A program made the position numbers and the translations under genes. A stretch of DNA of 64,000 bases from contig FNUU01000007.1 of NCBI GenBank assembly GCA_900108205.1, positions 1 to 64,000 of the forward strand, in the 5' to 3' direction. Source of the DNA: Eubacterium ruminantium. Lineage in GTDB: Bacteria > Bacillota > Clostridia > Lachnospirales > Lachnospiraceae. The notes under the pieces are model-generated. The model did no database searches. It saw nothing but the letters and a program-made list of their open reading frames with translations, and was not told the origin of the DNA. This document shows positions 45,279-53,504 of this stretch, piece after piece; positions within the stretch are counted from its first letter, which is position 1; every line of letters starts with the position of its first letter.

Positions 45279-45908
45279 ATGAACGAAAATATCACAAAGA
45301 GAAATGAATTACTGGCACAGAAGGTTATTAAGGGACTTACATCAAGAAATATGTCAGGATATTATGCAAAGGACAAGGAAGAGGCTTTGGAGAAGGCTCT
45401 TCAGCTGATCGAAGAAGGCAGCTCGGTTACCATGGGCGGAGCGATGAGCGCTCATGAAATCGGACTTGTGGAAGCCCTGAAAAAGGGAAATTATAATTTT
45501 ATAGACAGAGATGCTTATGAGGATAAGAGAGCCGCAATGCTTCTTGCATATGATGCTGACGTATTCCTTTCAAGTGTAAATGCAATGACAGAAGACGGCA
45601 TTCTTATCAATATTGACGGAAACTCAAACAGAGTATCTGCTATAGCTCAGGGACCGAAGAAGGTTATATTTATAGTTGGTATGAACAAGGTCTGCGATGA
45701 TGTGGACGGAGCTATGAAGAGAGCAAGAAATGTGGCTGCGCCGATCAATGCGCAGAGATTTAATATCAATACTCCTTGCAAGGTTACAGGGTCGTGCATG
45801 GATTGCAAGTCTCCGGATACGATCTGTTGCCAGTTCCTTATGACCAGATATTCAAAGCATCCGGGCAGAATACATGTGATCCTTGTAAATGATAATTTGG
45901 GATTTTAA
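45279..45908 (+). CDS. LUD-domain (LutC/YkgG-like) protein
   Basis: A 209-residue cytosolic protein of the lactate-utilisation LUD family: VTMGGAMSAHEIGLVEAL, DVFLSSVNAMTEDGILINIDG, GNRVSAIAQGPKKVIF-like segment, then a Cys-rich patch CKVTGSCMDCKSPDTICC near the C-terminus that could hold a metal or cluster. Stand-alone members are common in Clostridia and have no proven role. Here it sits between cbiH and cbiJ, which suggests a link with corrinoid chemistry, but that is inference. ATG 45279 is nine bases after GGGAGG. Confidence 0.8.
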   Translation: MNENITKRNELLAQKVIKGLTSRNMSGYYAKDKEEALEKALQLIEEGSSVTMGGAMSAHEIGLVEALKKGNYNFIDRDAYEDKRAAMLLAYDADVFLSSVNAMTEDGILINIDGNSNRVSAIAQGPKKVIFIVGMNKVCDDVDGAMKRARNVAAPINAQRFNINTPCKVTGSCMDCKSPDTICCQFLMTRYSKHPGRIHVILVNDNLGF

Positions 45909-45910
45909 TA

Positions 45911-46678
45911 ATGAGACTTCTGATATTTGGCGGAACAACCGAAGGCAGGCTGCTTTCCGAACGATTGGGTAACAACAAGAAAATAAATGATGAGATAATT
46001 GTTTCTGTTGCTTCGGATTATGGTATGGAAATGCTTCATGGACTTCCGGGAATAAAGGTCCATGTCGGAAGAATGGATAAGAAGGAGATGGAGAGTTTTC
46101 TTCGGGAGGGTGTATTTGATATGGTAATTGATGCGACCCATCCTTTTGCAACTGAGGTTACAGACAATATTAAAACCGCTTGCAGTAAAACAGGGATAAG
46201 ATATATAAGACTTAAAAGGGGAGAAGAAAGTGGTGATGATCTTAAGTATGAAAGGATCATTTTCTGTAAAAGCTGTGAAGAGGCTGCAGAAAAACTTATG
46301 ATAATGAAGGAGGGAAATGTTCTTCTCACCACAGGCAGCAAGGAATTGGAATGCTTCACAAAAAGAATTGCTCCGGAAAGACTCTTCGTAAGGATAATTC
46401 CTACAGAGAGCAGTATAGATAAATGTCTTTTGGATGGTATTGAGCAAGAGCATATAATAGCGCTTAAGGGACCATTTTCGGAAGAAATAAATGTAAAACA
46501 TATTAGAGAGCATAATATCAGCTATCTTGTGACCAAGGAGAGCGGTACCGGAAGCGGATATCTGGATAAGATTAAAGCTTCTGAAAAGACAGGTATCACG
46601 GTTTTTGTAATAAAGCGTCCGGACGATCAGGGCGTATCTATGGAAGAAGTGCTTAAAGAGATATATATGATACCCTGA
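45911..46678 (+). CDS. cbiJ: Cobalt-precorrin-6A reductase CbiJ
   Basis: A 255-residue NAD(P)H-dependent reductase (CobK/CbiJ family). Start LLIFGGTTEGRLLSERL; IDATHPFATEVTDNI; LLTTGSKELECF; ALKGPFSEEIN; TKESGTGSGYLDK. Two bases after the LUD gene. Last gene of the first cobalamin block. Confidence 0.93.
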   Translation: MRLLIFGGTTEGRLLSERLGNNKKINDEIIVSVASDYGMEMLHGLPGIKVHVGRMDKKEMESFLREGVFDMVIDATHPFATEVTDNIKTACSKTGIRYIRLKRGEESGDDLKYERIIFCKSCEEAAEKLMIMKEGNVLLTTGSKELECFTKRIAPERLFVRIIPTESSIDKCLLDGIEQEHIIALKGPFSEEINVKHIREHNISYLVTKESGTGSGYLDKIKASEKTGITVFVIKRPDDQGVSMEEVLKEIYMIP

Positions 46679-46730
46679 CACTAAATAACTTGCCTGTTTT
46701 CCTGAATGGCGTGGAACCAAAGAATGCGTA

Positions 46731-46792
46731 ATAGCCCGGGGACGTCAGTCCTGCAGGATAATGAGATGAGTTTTTGATATTTCAAGATAATT
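46731..46792 (+). repeat. Repeat family B, diverged copy after cbiJ
   Basis: AGCCCGGGGACGTCAGTCCT and the following GCAGGATAATGAGATGAG parallel GGGACTTTAGTCTCGCAGGA and ATTATGAGATTCGG in the copy at 25294. The arm GGAC/GTCC is conserved as a pair. Confidence 0.4.
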
Positions 46793-46840
46793 AAAAAGAG
46801 CAGATAAAAGAAAAAATAAGCTTTTATCTGCTCTTTTTTA
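46793..46840 (+). terminator. Strong terminator of the first cobalamin block
   Basis: AAAAAGAGCAGATAAAAG 46793-46810 pairs with CTTTTATCTGCTCTTTTT 46821-46838, an 18-bp perfect stem ending in T. A second small hairpin ACGCA 46853-46857 / TGCGT 46862-46866 with a T run follows. The remaining bases to 47021 are A+T-rich with nothing else recognised. Confidence 0.92.
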
Positions 46841-47021
46841 TAAGCTTCAATGACGCAAAACTGCGTTTTTTGCGGGCTTTAGACACGTTTAGAACGCTAT
46901 TTAGATTATTATAAAGAAAAATTAAAATTAATTCAAAAATAACTTCATTTTAATGTAATTTTAATAATTGGGTGTTATTTTATTAAACAGAAAAGCAAAA
47001 CAAAAGAAAGTTGACGCCAAG

Positions 47022-47050
47022 TTGACAGATGATACTGAGCATTATAGAGT
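47022..47050 (+). promoter_or_regulatory. Promoter for the PadR operon
   Basis: TTGACA 47022-47027 and TAGAGT 47045-47050, spacer 17. The GGAGGAGGG of the padR-like gene follows after eight bases. Confidence 0.5.
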
Positions 47051-47073
47051 ATTATGATGGAGGAGGGTATCAT

Positions 47074-47394
47074 ATGGATGCGGAATTAAGAAGAAGCCTT
47101 TTGGAGGTTTGCGTATTATCTGCCATAAAGAAAGAAGATTCATACAGCTACAGGATAATAAAGAATATGAAGCCCCATGTTGAGGTTACAGAAACGGAGC
47201 TATATCCTATATTAAAGAAACTGGAAGCTGATGGACAGCTGAAGAATTATGCTACAGAACATAACGGAAGGCTTAGAAAATATTACAGGATAACGCAGAA
47301 GGGAAAAGACAGGATTAAAGAATTTCAAAAAGAATGGGATGAAATGCTTTCAATATACAGCTTCGTGATCAAGGAGGAGAAAGATGATGAATAA
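47074..47394 (+). CDS. PadR family transcriptional regulator
   Basis: A 106-residue winged-helix repressor of the PadR family: LRRSLLEVCVLSAI, SYSYRIIKNMKPHVEVTETE, YPILKKLEADGQL and a short C-terminal helix for dimer formation. ATG 47074 after GGAGGAGGG. Its end overlaps the DUF1700 gene by 11 bases. It probably controls its own operon by sensing a membrane or drug signal, as in similar PadR-DUF1700-DUF4097 sets. Confidence 0.9.
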   Translation: MDAELRRSLLEVCVLSAIKKEDSYSYRIIKNMKPHVEVTETELYPILKKLEADGQLKNYATEHNGRLRKYYRITQKGKDRIKEFQKEWDEMLSIYSFVIKEEKDDE

Positions 47395-48175
47395 GCAGGA
47401 ATTCCTGGAGGAGCTTTACAGTAAACTGCATGAGCTCTCTGAGGAGGATAAGAAAAAATCGATTGATTATTACAGCGAGATAATCGATGACAGGGTTGAA
47501 GAAGGAATGTCCGAAGAGGCAGCGGTTGATTCTCTTGGATATATAGGAGATATCGCACTGCAGATTCTTATAGATAACGAAACCCTTAACGGGGTAAAGA
47601 AAAAAGATGTTAAGAAAAACACCGGTAATACAGAGAATAAATCAGCCGGTGGAACAACACCTAAATTTGGTGATGACAAAGATTATGTATCTTTTGATGA
47701 TTATATGGATCAGAAAATGAAAAAAATGGCTGACGAATTCTCGGGAGAAGGAAGAAGAGATGATGTTTATGAGAATGATCGTATAATCAGAAAAGAAAAA
47801 AAGAAGAAAAGCGGTGGAGTAGGAGTAAAGATAGTACTGTTTATATTCTTCTTTCCATTTATTCTCACATTTGCATGTACCCTGTTTGGACTTGGCATAG
47901 GAATGTGTGGTCTGGTATTTGGACTGATTGCAGGGTTTGTGGGAATGTGTGCCGGCTTTATCGGCGCAGGTGTAGGTTCTATAGCAAGTCTTATATTAAA
48001 TGTGATTCAGGGAAATGTAGCCGGCGGTGTTTTCTCTTTGGGAGTCGGCCTGTTTCTTTCAGGACTTGGAATCCTGCTAATAAGTGCAACAGGTAAGGTA
48101 GTACAGTTTGGAATTAATCTGATCAAAGGAATGTTTAGAATGTTTATTGGTATATTCAGAAGGAGGACAGCATAA
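47384..48175 (+). CDS. DUF1700 (HAAS) domain membrane protein
   Basis: A 263-residue protein. The N-terminal HAAS/DUF1700 helical domain (KQEFLEELYSKLHELSEEDK and IDDRVEEGMSEEAAVDSLG) is followed by a charged linker and three to four Gly-rich membrane segments from about 145 on. This family goes with PadR regulators and DUF4097 proteins, as here; function not established. Shares one base with the next gene (TAATG). Confidence 0.88.
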   Translation: MMNKQEFLEELYSKLHELSEEDKKKSIDYYSEIIDDRVEEGMSEEAAVDSLGYIGDIALQILIDNETLNGVKKKDVKKNTGNTENKSAGGTTPKFGDDKDYVSFDDYMDQKMKKMADEFSGEGRRDDVYENDRIIRKEKKKKSGGVGVKIVLFIFFFPFILTFACTLFGLGIGMCGLVFGLIAGFVGMCAGFIGAGVGSIASLILNVIQGNVAGGVFSLGVGLFLSGLGILLISATGKVVQFGINLIKGMFRMFIGIFRRRTA

Positions 48176-48963
48176 TGGAAAAGAAGAGAGGAAGTCATTA
48201 CGTAGCATTCAGTCTTATGATGATAGGATTATTGCTTGCAATATCAGGATTTGCAATGGTAGGTTTTAATTACAAAAAGCTTTCAAACGAAGAGACTGAG
48301 GATAAAAAATTTACAACAGAAAAAAAGATAGAAAATATCATTATTAAAAGTGATGTAGCAGATGTTAAGCTCATAAAGACTGACGATGATGAGATAAAAG
48401 TGGAATATAGTGAATCAAAGAAGCTTAAATGCAGCATATCAGTTGATAACGGTACACTTACAATAAAGCAGAAAGATAACAGAAGATGGTATGAATTCAT
48501 TGGTTTCCATTTCAGTACAGACTATAAGATCAATGTTTACCTTCCGGAGAAGCAGTATGAATCAGTGAAGGTTACATCTGATACAGGCTCGGTTTCAGTT
48601 TCTGGTTTTTCAATTGATGATCTTTCAATATCAGTTGATACTGGTGCGATTAAGGTAAAGAATGTAAAATGCGAAGAGATCAAGGCTGAGACTGATACAG
48701 GAACGGTTACATTTACAGATGTTGTTGCAAAGGGTGATATGTCAGTAAAGACAGATACAGGTTCAATCGATTTCACAGATATTGATGCTGCCTCAATTGT
48801 AATGAATACAGATACAGGTTCTATTAAAGGAACTGTTCTTTCAGAGAAGATTTTTAGCGCAAGTACAGATACAGGTTCGGTAAATGTTCCTGAAGGAGAG
48901 TCAGGCGGAAAATGCAAGCTCACAACAGATACAGGATCGATTAATGTAAAGTATTCAAAATAA
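48175..48963 (+). CDS. DUF4097 family beta-strand repeat protein
   Basis: A 262-residue membrane-anchored protein: one helix at about 9-32, then beta-rich sequence. From about residue 136 a seven-fold motif (S/V/T)DTG(S/A/T)(V/I) recurs about every 20 residues (SDTGSV, VDTGAI, TDTGTV, TDTGSI, TDTGSI, TDTGSV, TDTGSI), the signature of the DUF4097 parallel beta-helix-like fold. Third gene of the PadR operon; a terminator follows. Confidence 0.9.
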   Translation: MEKKRGSHYVAFSLMMIGLLLAISGFAMVGFNYKKLSNEETEDKKFTTEKKIENIIIKSDVADVKLIKTDDDEIKVEYSESKKLKCSISVDNGTLTIKQKDNRRWYEFIGFHFSTDYKINVYLPEKQYESVKVTSDTGSVSVSGFSIDDLSISVDTGAIKVKNVKCEEIKAETDTGTVTFTDVVAKGDMSVKTDTGSIDFTDIDAASIVMNTDTGSIKGTVLSEKIFSASTDTGSVNVPEGESGGKCKLTTDTGSINVKYSK

Positions 48964-48984
48964 ACAGAAGAGTATTAAACTAAA

Positions 48985-49022
48985 CGCCTCCGGAGATAAC
49001 TATTTTCCGGAGGCGGTTTTTT
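48985..49022 (+). terminator. Terminator of the PadR operon
   Basis: CGCCTCCGGA 48985-48994 pairs with TCCGGAGGCG 49006-49015, followed by GTTTTTT. Confidence 0.93.
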
Positions 49023-49051
49023 ATGGAGACATAAAAGTACAAATATGCAGA

Positions 49052-49080
49052 TTGCAGTCATTATTCCTTTGGGCTATAAT
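49052..49080 (+). promoter_or_regulatory. Promoter for cbiET-cbiA
   Basis: TTGCAG 49052-49057 and TATAAT 49075-49080, spacer 17. It lies after the terminator and inside a longer possible reading of cbiET, showing that the gene starts downstream. Confidence 0.65.
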
Positions 49081-49128
49081 AAAATATATGAAAAAAAGAT
49101 GCTGCAGGCTTTGCCGGAAAGGATAAAA

Positions 49129-50436
49129 ATGGCTGTTAAAAATATAAATATCACCCTTGCCGGGGCAGGCATGGGAAGTGAAAACTGCCTTACAGAGGAG
49201 GTAAAATTCATAATAAATAAAGCAGATATCCTTTTTGGCGCGGAAAGGATGGTCAGTCAGTATCAGCAGAATGAAATGAGAGAAATCGTTGATTCGTACA
49301 GAGTAGGTGACCTTATAGATATCCTGAACGAGAAGATATGTGACCTGTCAGGGAGGAGTTGCCTCAATGTGGTTTTCGTCTTTTCGGGAGATTCCGGTTT
49401 TTATAGCGGAGCAGAGAAAAGCTATTTAAAATTAAAGGAATGGGCTGAGGGAATAAAGTCCGGTAATAATGATATAGAAATAAATATTGATATTAAAGCA
49501 GGAATTTCTTCGGTTTCTTATCTTGCAGCAAGACTTGGTGTCTCATGGCAGGAGGCGGGACTTTACAGCCTTCATGGACGGGATTTTGAAGACGGGCTTC
49601 CGGGAGTTATTGAATCGGTAAAATATAATGAGAAGACCTTTGTTCTGCTTTCGGGAAGGGATGATGTAATAAGATTGCAGCTCAGTCTGACAGATATGGA
49701 AAAAGTTACATTTACCCTTGGATACAGGCTTTCATATACTGATGAGAGGATTATATCCTTTGTTCCGGGTACTATAAAAAATGATCTTCCGGATGGACTG
49801 TATACGGCATTTATAAAAAATGATGAAACCGAAGTAAAGAGTCTGTCTTACGGTATACCTACGGAAAGCTTTATCAGAGAAGAGGGCGTGCCGATAACCA
49901 AGGAAGAGATAAGAAGTATAGTACTGAGCAAGCTGCGCCTGTACAGAGGCTGTACATTTTATGATATAGGCAGCGGTACAGGAGGCGTAAGTATTGATGT
50001 TGCGGGAATATCTCCGGATATTAAGGTTGTTTCCATAGAAAAACGGCCCGAGAGAACCGGGCTTCTGCAAAAAAATATGGAGAGATTCAGGCTGAAGAAT
50101 ATTAAGGCTTTAACAGGAAGTGCTGAGGAGCTGCTGGCTTCAGAAGACCATAAAGAATTTTTCCTGAAAAATCCGCCGGACAGAGTATTTATTGGTGGAA
50201 CAGAAGGGCGTCTTCGTGATATAATAAATCAGTTAAAGATTTTTGGACGAAGTATCAGGATATGTATGACAGCGGTTACCATAGAAACTAAAAACGAGAT
50301 ATTTAAACTGGTGGATGAAGGGGTGATCAATACTCCGGATATAGTAGAAGCAGGCATTTCCAGATATACAGAGCTGGGCAGGCAGCATATGATGAAGCAT
50401 GAAAATACTGTTATGATCGCAACTTTTGAAATATAG
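49129..50436 (+). CDS. cbiET: CbiE-CbiT fusion (cobalt-precorrin-7 C5-methyltransferase / cobalt-precorrin-6B C15-methyltransferase)
   Basis: A 435-residue two-domain enzyme. CbiE (about 1-225) opens with ITLAGAGMGSENCLT, then FSGDSGFYSGAEKS, GISSVSYLAARLG and SLHGRDFEDGLPG. CbiT (about 235-435) has ITKEEIRSIVLSKLRLYRG and the intact SAM motif YDIGSGTGGVSIDVA, then RVFIGGTEGRLRDI. ATG 49129 follows GGAAAGGAT; an in-frame ATG at 49045 would precede its own promoter and adds residues foreign to CbiE. A degenerate paralogue lies at 21476. Confidence 0.92.
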   Translation: MAVKNINITLAGAGMGSENCLTEEVKFIINKADILFGAERMVSQYQQNEMREIVDSYRVGDLIDILNEKICDLSGRSCLNVVFVFSGDSGFYSGAEKSYLKLKEWAEGIKSGNNDIEINIDIKAGISSVSYLAARLGVSWQEAGLYSLHGRDFEDGLPGVIESVKYNEKTFVLLSGRDDVIRLQLSLTDMEKVTFTLGYRLSYTDERIISFVPGTIKNDLPDGLYTAFIKNDETEVKSLSYGIPTESFIREEGVPITKEEIRSIVLSKLRLYRGCTFYDIGSGTGGVSIDVAGISPDIKVVSIEKRPERTGLLQKNMERFRLKNIKALTGSAEELLASEDHKEFFLKNPPDRVFIGGTEGRLRDIINQLKIFGRSIRICMTAVTIETKNEIFKLVDEGVINTPDIVEAGISRYTELGRQHMMKHENTVMIATFEI

Positions 50437-50478
50437 TTATTGTTGTTGGGCAAGATAATGGTTTTCAGGGGGTAAAAG

Positions 50479-51855
50479 ATGAGAGAACCGGCATTTATGA
50501 TCGCTGCACCGGGTTCGGGCAGCGGTAAGACGCTTATTACATGCGGAGTGATCAGCCTTCTTAAAAGGAAGGGGTATAGGCCGCGTGCTTTTAAGTGCGG
50601 TCCGGATTATATAGATCCTATGTTTCATAAAAAGGCTCTTGGGATTCCATCGAGAAATCTGGATACATTTTTTACTGGTAAGGACATGACCAGGGCACTG
50701 TATCAGCAGCCGGAGGGGGATTATATCCATGATATTTCGGTTGTGGAAGGCGTTATGGGACTATATGACGGGCTTGGAGGAGTGAGGGAAGAAGGCTCCT
50801 CTTATGATCTGGCTGAAAAACTGCGTATTCCTGTTATTCTTGTGGTGGATGCTCACGGTATGAGCAGATCCATCATTCCTCTTGTTTCAGGCTTTCTGAG
50901 ATATGACAGAGAGCATCTGATCAAAGGTGTTTTTTTCAATAGAATGAGTGAAAAAGTGTATAACATCATAAGTCCTCTCGTCAGCAGTGAGCTGGGCATA
51001 AGTTCCATTGGTTATCTGCCGACCTGCAAGGAATTAAGATTTGACAGCAGACATCTGGGGTTGAAAAGTCCGGAGGAAATCGCTGATATAGAAGAGAATT
51101 TTGATGTTCTGGCTCAAATGCTGGATAAGACTCTTGATATGAGCGAGTTGCTCAGGATAGCCGATACTGCAGAAACGCTTCCGAAGTATAAGTATCAGGT
51201 TGAGGATATCACCGGCGGGAATAAGGTAAAGATTGGCGTTGCCAGGGATGAGGCCTTCAGCTTTTTCTATGAGGATAATATAAGGGCTCTTCAAGCTGCG
51301 GGTGCGGAGATAGTACCATTTTCGCCAATACATGATGATATATTACCGGAAGGAATATCGGGTCTTATTTTCTATGGCGGTTATCCTGAACTGTATCTGA
51401 AGGAGCTTTCAAGAAATCTGAATATGATCAACAGTATCAGAGGCGCTGTAAGAAACGGAATGCCCGTAATAGCTGAGTGCGGCGGGTTTATGTATCTTCA
51501 TGATGAAGTAGCAGACGACAAAGGGGCAGTATATAAGCTGTGTGGAATCGTCCACGGTAAATGTGAAAACATGAGACGGCTGGTCAGATTCGGATATGTC
51601 AATATTGAGGAGAAAGAAAACAGGTTCCTGGGCCGCGGAGAAGTGATAAGAGGACATGAATATCACTATTATGACAGTACGGATAACGGATTTTCATGTA
51701 TGGTTTCAAAGCCTGTTTCAAAATCCTGCTGGGACGGAATAAAGGCAGGGCCGGTATCATGGCTGGGATTTCCGCATATTTATTATCCGTCAAATCTGAA
51801 CTATGTATATCATTTTGTGAGTGAAGCTTTGGATTACGGCAGGAGACTGTCATAG
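50479..51855 (+). CDS. cbiA: Cobyrinate a,c-diamide synthase CbiA
   Basis: A 458-residue ATP- and glutamine-dependent amidotransferase. N-terminal P-loop APGSGSGKTLITCG, then FKCGPDYIDPMFH and EGVMGLYDGLGG. C-terminal class I glutaminase with GGYPELYLKELS, nucleophile C334 in AECGGFMYLHDE and GHEYHYYDS. A 43-base gap from cbiET. It also occurs in cbiA-lar clusters elsewhere only loosely; here larE follows after 41 bases. Confidence 0.94.
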   Translation: MREPAFMIAAPGSGSGKTLITCGVISLLKRKGYRPRAFKCGPDYIDPMFHKKALGIPSRNLDTFFTGKDMTRALYQQPEGDYIHDISVVEGVMGLYDGLGGVREEGSSYDLAEKLRIPVILVVDAHGMSRSIIPLVSGFLRYDREHLIKGVFFNRMSEKVYNIISPLVSSELGISSIGYLPTCKELRFDSRHLGLKSPEEIADIEENFDVLAQMLDKTLDMSELLRIADTAETLPKYKYQVEDITGGNKVKIGVARDEAFSFFYEDNIRALQAAGAEIVPFSPIHDDILPEGISGLIFYGGYPELYLKELSRNLNMINSIRGAVRNGMPVIAECGGFMYLHDEVADDKGAVYKLCGIVHGKCENMRRLVRFGYVNIEEKENRFLGRGEVIRGHEYHYYDSTDNGFSCMVSKPVSKSCWDGIKAGPVSWLGFPHIYYPSNLNYVYHFVSEALDYGRRLS

Positions 51856-51896
51856 AGGAAGCGTTAAATAAGTACTTAGAAAAGGGGTGTAATGAC

Positions 51897-52700
51897 ATGG
51901 AGAAGTATGAAGCACTGAGAAACTATCTGAACAGGTTTGACAGTATTGCTGTTGCATTTTCGGCAGGAGCGGATTCGACATTTTTGCTGAAGGTGGCTCA
52001 TGAATTGCTGGGGGATAAATGTATAGCAATAACAGCAAAATCTCCGGGAGTTCCGGGTGTTGAACTTAAGGAAGGAGAGGATTACTGCAAGGCAGAGGGG
52101 ATCAAACATATTATCTTCGATTCTGAAGAATATAACATTCCGGAATATGCAGCAAATGTTCAGGAAAGGTGTTATTACTGTAAAAAATACATCTTCGGAA
52201 AGATTAAGGAGATAGCGGAAGCAGAAGGAATTTCCGCTGTAATAGAAGGAACAAATAAGGATGATATGCAGGACTACAGACCGGGACTTCGCGCGGTTCA
52301 GGAGCTGGGGATCATAAGTCCTCTTCTGGAGTGTGATTTTTCTAAAGAGGATGTCAGAAATTATTCAAAAATACTTAATGTTCCGACGTTTGATAAGAAT
52401 TCATTTTCCTGCCTTGCTTCAAGGATACCGTACGGAGAAGAGATAACGCCGAAGCTTCTGGGTAAGATAGAGGCGGCTGAGGAAGTGCTTCGTTCACTGG
52501 GGCTCAAGCAGTATCGTGTAAGAGTTCATGGCGGTGAGATCGCAAGGATAGAAGTCCTTCCTGAGGATATTGAATTTACTGTTCGTGAGGTCAGCAGAAG
52601 AGTTATAACTGAAAAATTCAAAGAGCTGGGCTTTAAATATGTCACAATAGATCTGAATGGCTACAGAACAGGAAGTCTGAATGAAGGAATCGTAAAATAG
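51897..52700 (+). CDS. larE: LarE-family ATP-dependent sulfur transferase
   Basis: A 267-residue PP-loop enzyme that adenylates and then puts sulfur on pyridinium dicarboxylate in nickel-pincer cofactor synthesis. The PP-loop reads FSAGADSTFLL (21-31, usually SGGVDS). CYYCK at 92-96 and C172 in FSCLASRIPYG lie in the family's conserved places; the latter corresponds to the sulfur-donating or cluster-binding cysteine region of characterised LarE proteins. ATG 51897 after AAAAGGGG. larB follows; larC and larA are not in the window. Confidence 0.9.
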   Translation: MEKYEALRNYLNRFDSIAVAFSAGADSTFLLKVAHELLGDKCIAITAKSPGVPGVELKEGEDYCKAEGIKHIIFDSEEYNIPEYAANVQERCYYCKKYIFGKIKEIAEAEGISAVIEGTNKDDMQDYRPGLRAVQELGIISPLLECDFSKEDVRNYSKILNVPTFDKNSFSCLASRIPYGEEITPKLLGKIEAAEEVLRSLGLKQYRVRVHGGEIARIEVLPEDIEFTVREVSRRVITEKFKELGFKYVTIDLNGYRTGSLNEGIVK

Positions 52701-52727
52701 TTATTTTAGAACCAATATACTGGATAC
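52696..52727 (-). repeat. Repeat family A, short copy before larB
   Basis: The reverse complement reads TATATTGGTTCTAAAATAAC, the hairpin core of family A (compare TATATCGGTTCTAAAATAAC at 18991). It covers the larE stop codon and the larB leader. Confidence 0.5.
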
Positions 52728-52742
52728 TGTTATGGTAGAAAA

Positions 52743-53495
52743 ATGAAGGATATAAAAAGAATACTTGAAGATTATAAGGCCGGTCTGCTGGGCGAGGATG
52801 AGGTGCTGCTTTTTCTGAAAAAAGCTCCTTTTGTGGAAATGGATTATGCAAAGATCGATACACACAGAGGCCTTCGTCAGGGGACGGGCGAGGTGATCTA
52901 TGGCGCCGGGAAAACGGCCGGACAGATAGCCGGAATTGTTTTGACATTGATAGATAATGGTCAGGATAATATTCTGGTCACAAGGATAGATAAAGAAAAG
53001 TCGTCACTGATCGCGGAATGCCGTAAGTGGCCGAAAAAATATACTTATTATGAGGATGCGCAGATTGCGGTTTTTGGAGATAATCTGCCGATCGATACGG
53101 AAGGCTGTATAGTGGTTATAACTGCCGGAACCAGTGATATACCTGTTGCTGAGGAGGCAGCAAGAACAGCTGAATTCCTTGGAAACAGAGTTAAAAGAAT
53201 ATATGATGCAGGCGTGGCCGGACTTCACAGGCTGCTGGCACATATAGATGATATCATGGAAGCAAAAGTAATAATAGCAATAGCCGGTATGGAAGGGGCA
53301 CTGGCCAGCGTGGTCGGAGGCCTTGCGGATTGTCCGGTGATCGCAGTACCAACCAGTGTGGGTTATGGTGCTTCATTTGAAGGCCTGTCTGCACTTCTTT
53401 CTATGCTTAACAGCTGCGCCAGCGGTGTTTCCGTCGTGAATATCGACAATGGCTTTGGCGCGGCATATCAGGCAAGTATGATCAATCATATGTGA
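52743..53495 (+). CDS. larB: LarB-family pyridinium-3,5-biscarboxylic acid mononucleotide synthase
   Basis: A 250-residue PurE-related carboxylase/hydrolase starting nickel-pincer cofactor synthesis from nicotinate adenine dinucleotide. LGEDEVLLFLKKAP and RQGTGEVIYGAGKT near the front; TAGTSDIPVAEEAARTAEFL; AGMEGALASVVGGL; VPTSVGYGASFEG. The C-terminal two thirds have the PurE fold. Adjacent to larE. Confidence 0.93.
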   Translation: MKDIKRILEDYKAGLLGEDEVLLFLKKAPFVEMDYAKIDTHRGLRQGTGEVIYGAGKTAGQIAGIVLTLIDNGQDNILVTRIDKEKSSLIAECRKWPKKYTYYEDAQIAVFGDNLPIDTEGCIVVITAGTSDIPVAEEAARTAEFLGNRVKRIYDAGVAGLHRLLAHIDDIMEAKVIIAIAGMEGALASVVGGLADCPVIAVPTSVGYGASFEGLSALLSMLNSCASGVSVVNIDNGFGAAYQASMINHM

Positions 53496-53504
53496 GGACA
53501 TAAA

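Noticed and set aside
45905..46720. Minus-strand 271-residue open frame
   Set aside because: Shadow of cbiJ on the opposite strand, without start signals; cbiJ carries all family motifs.
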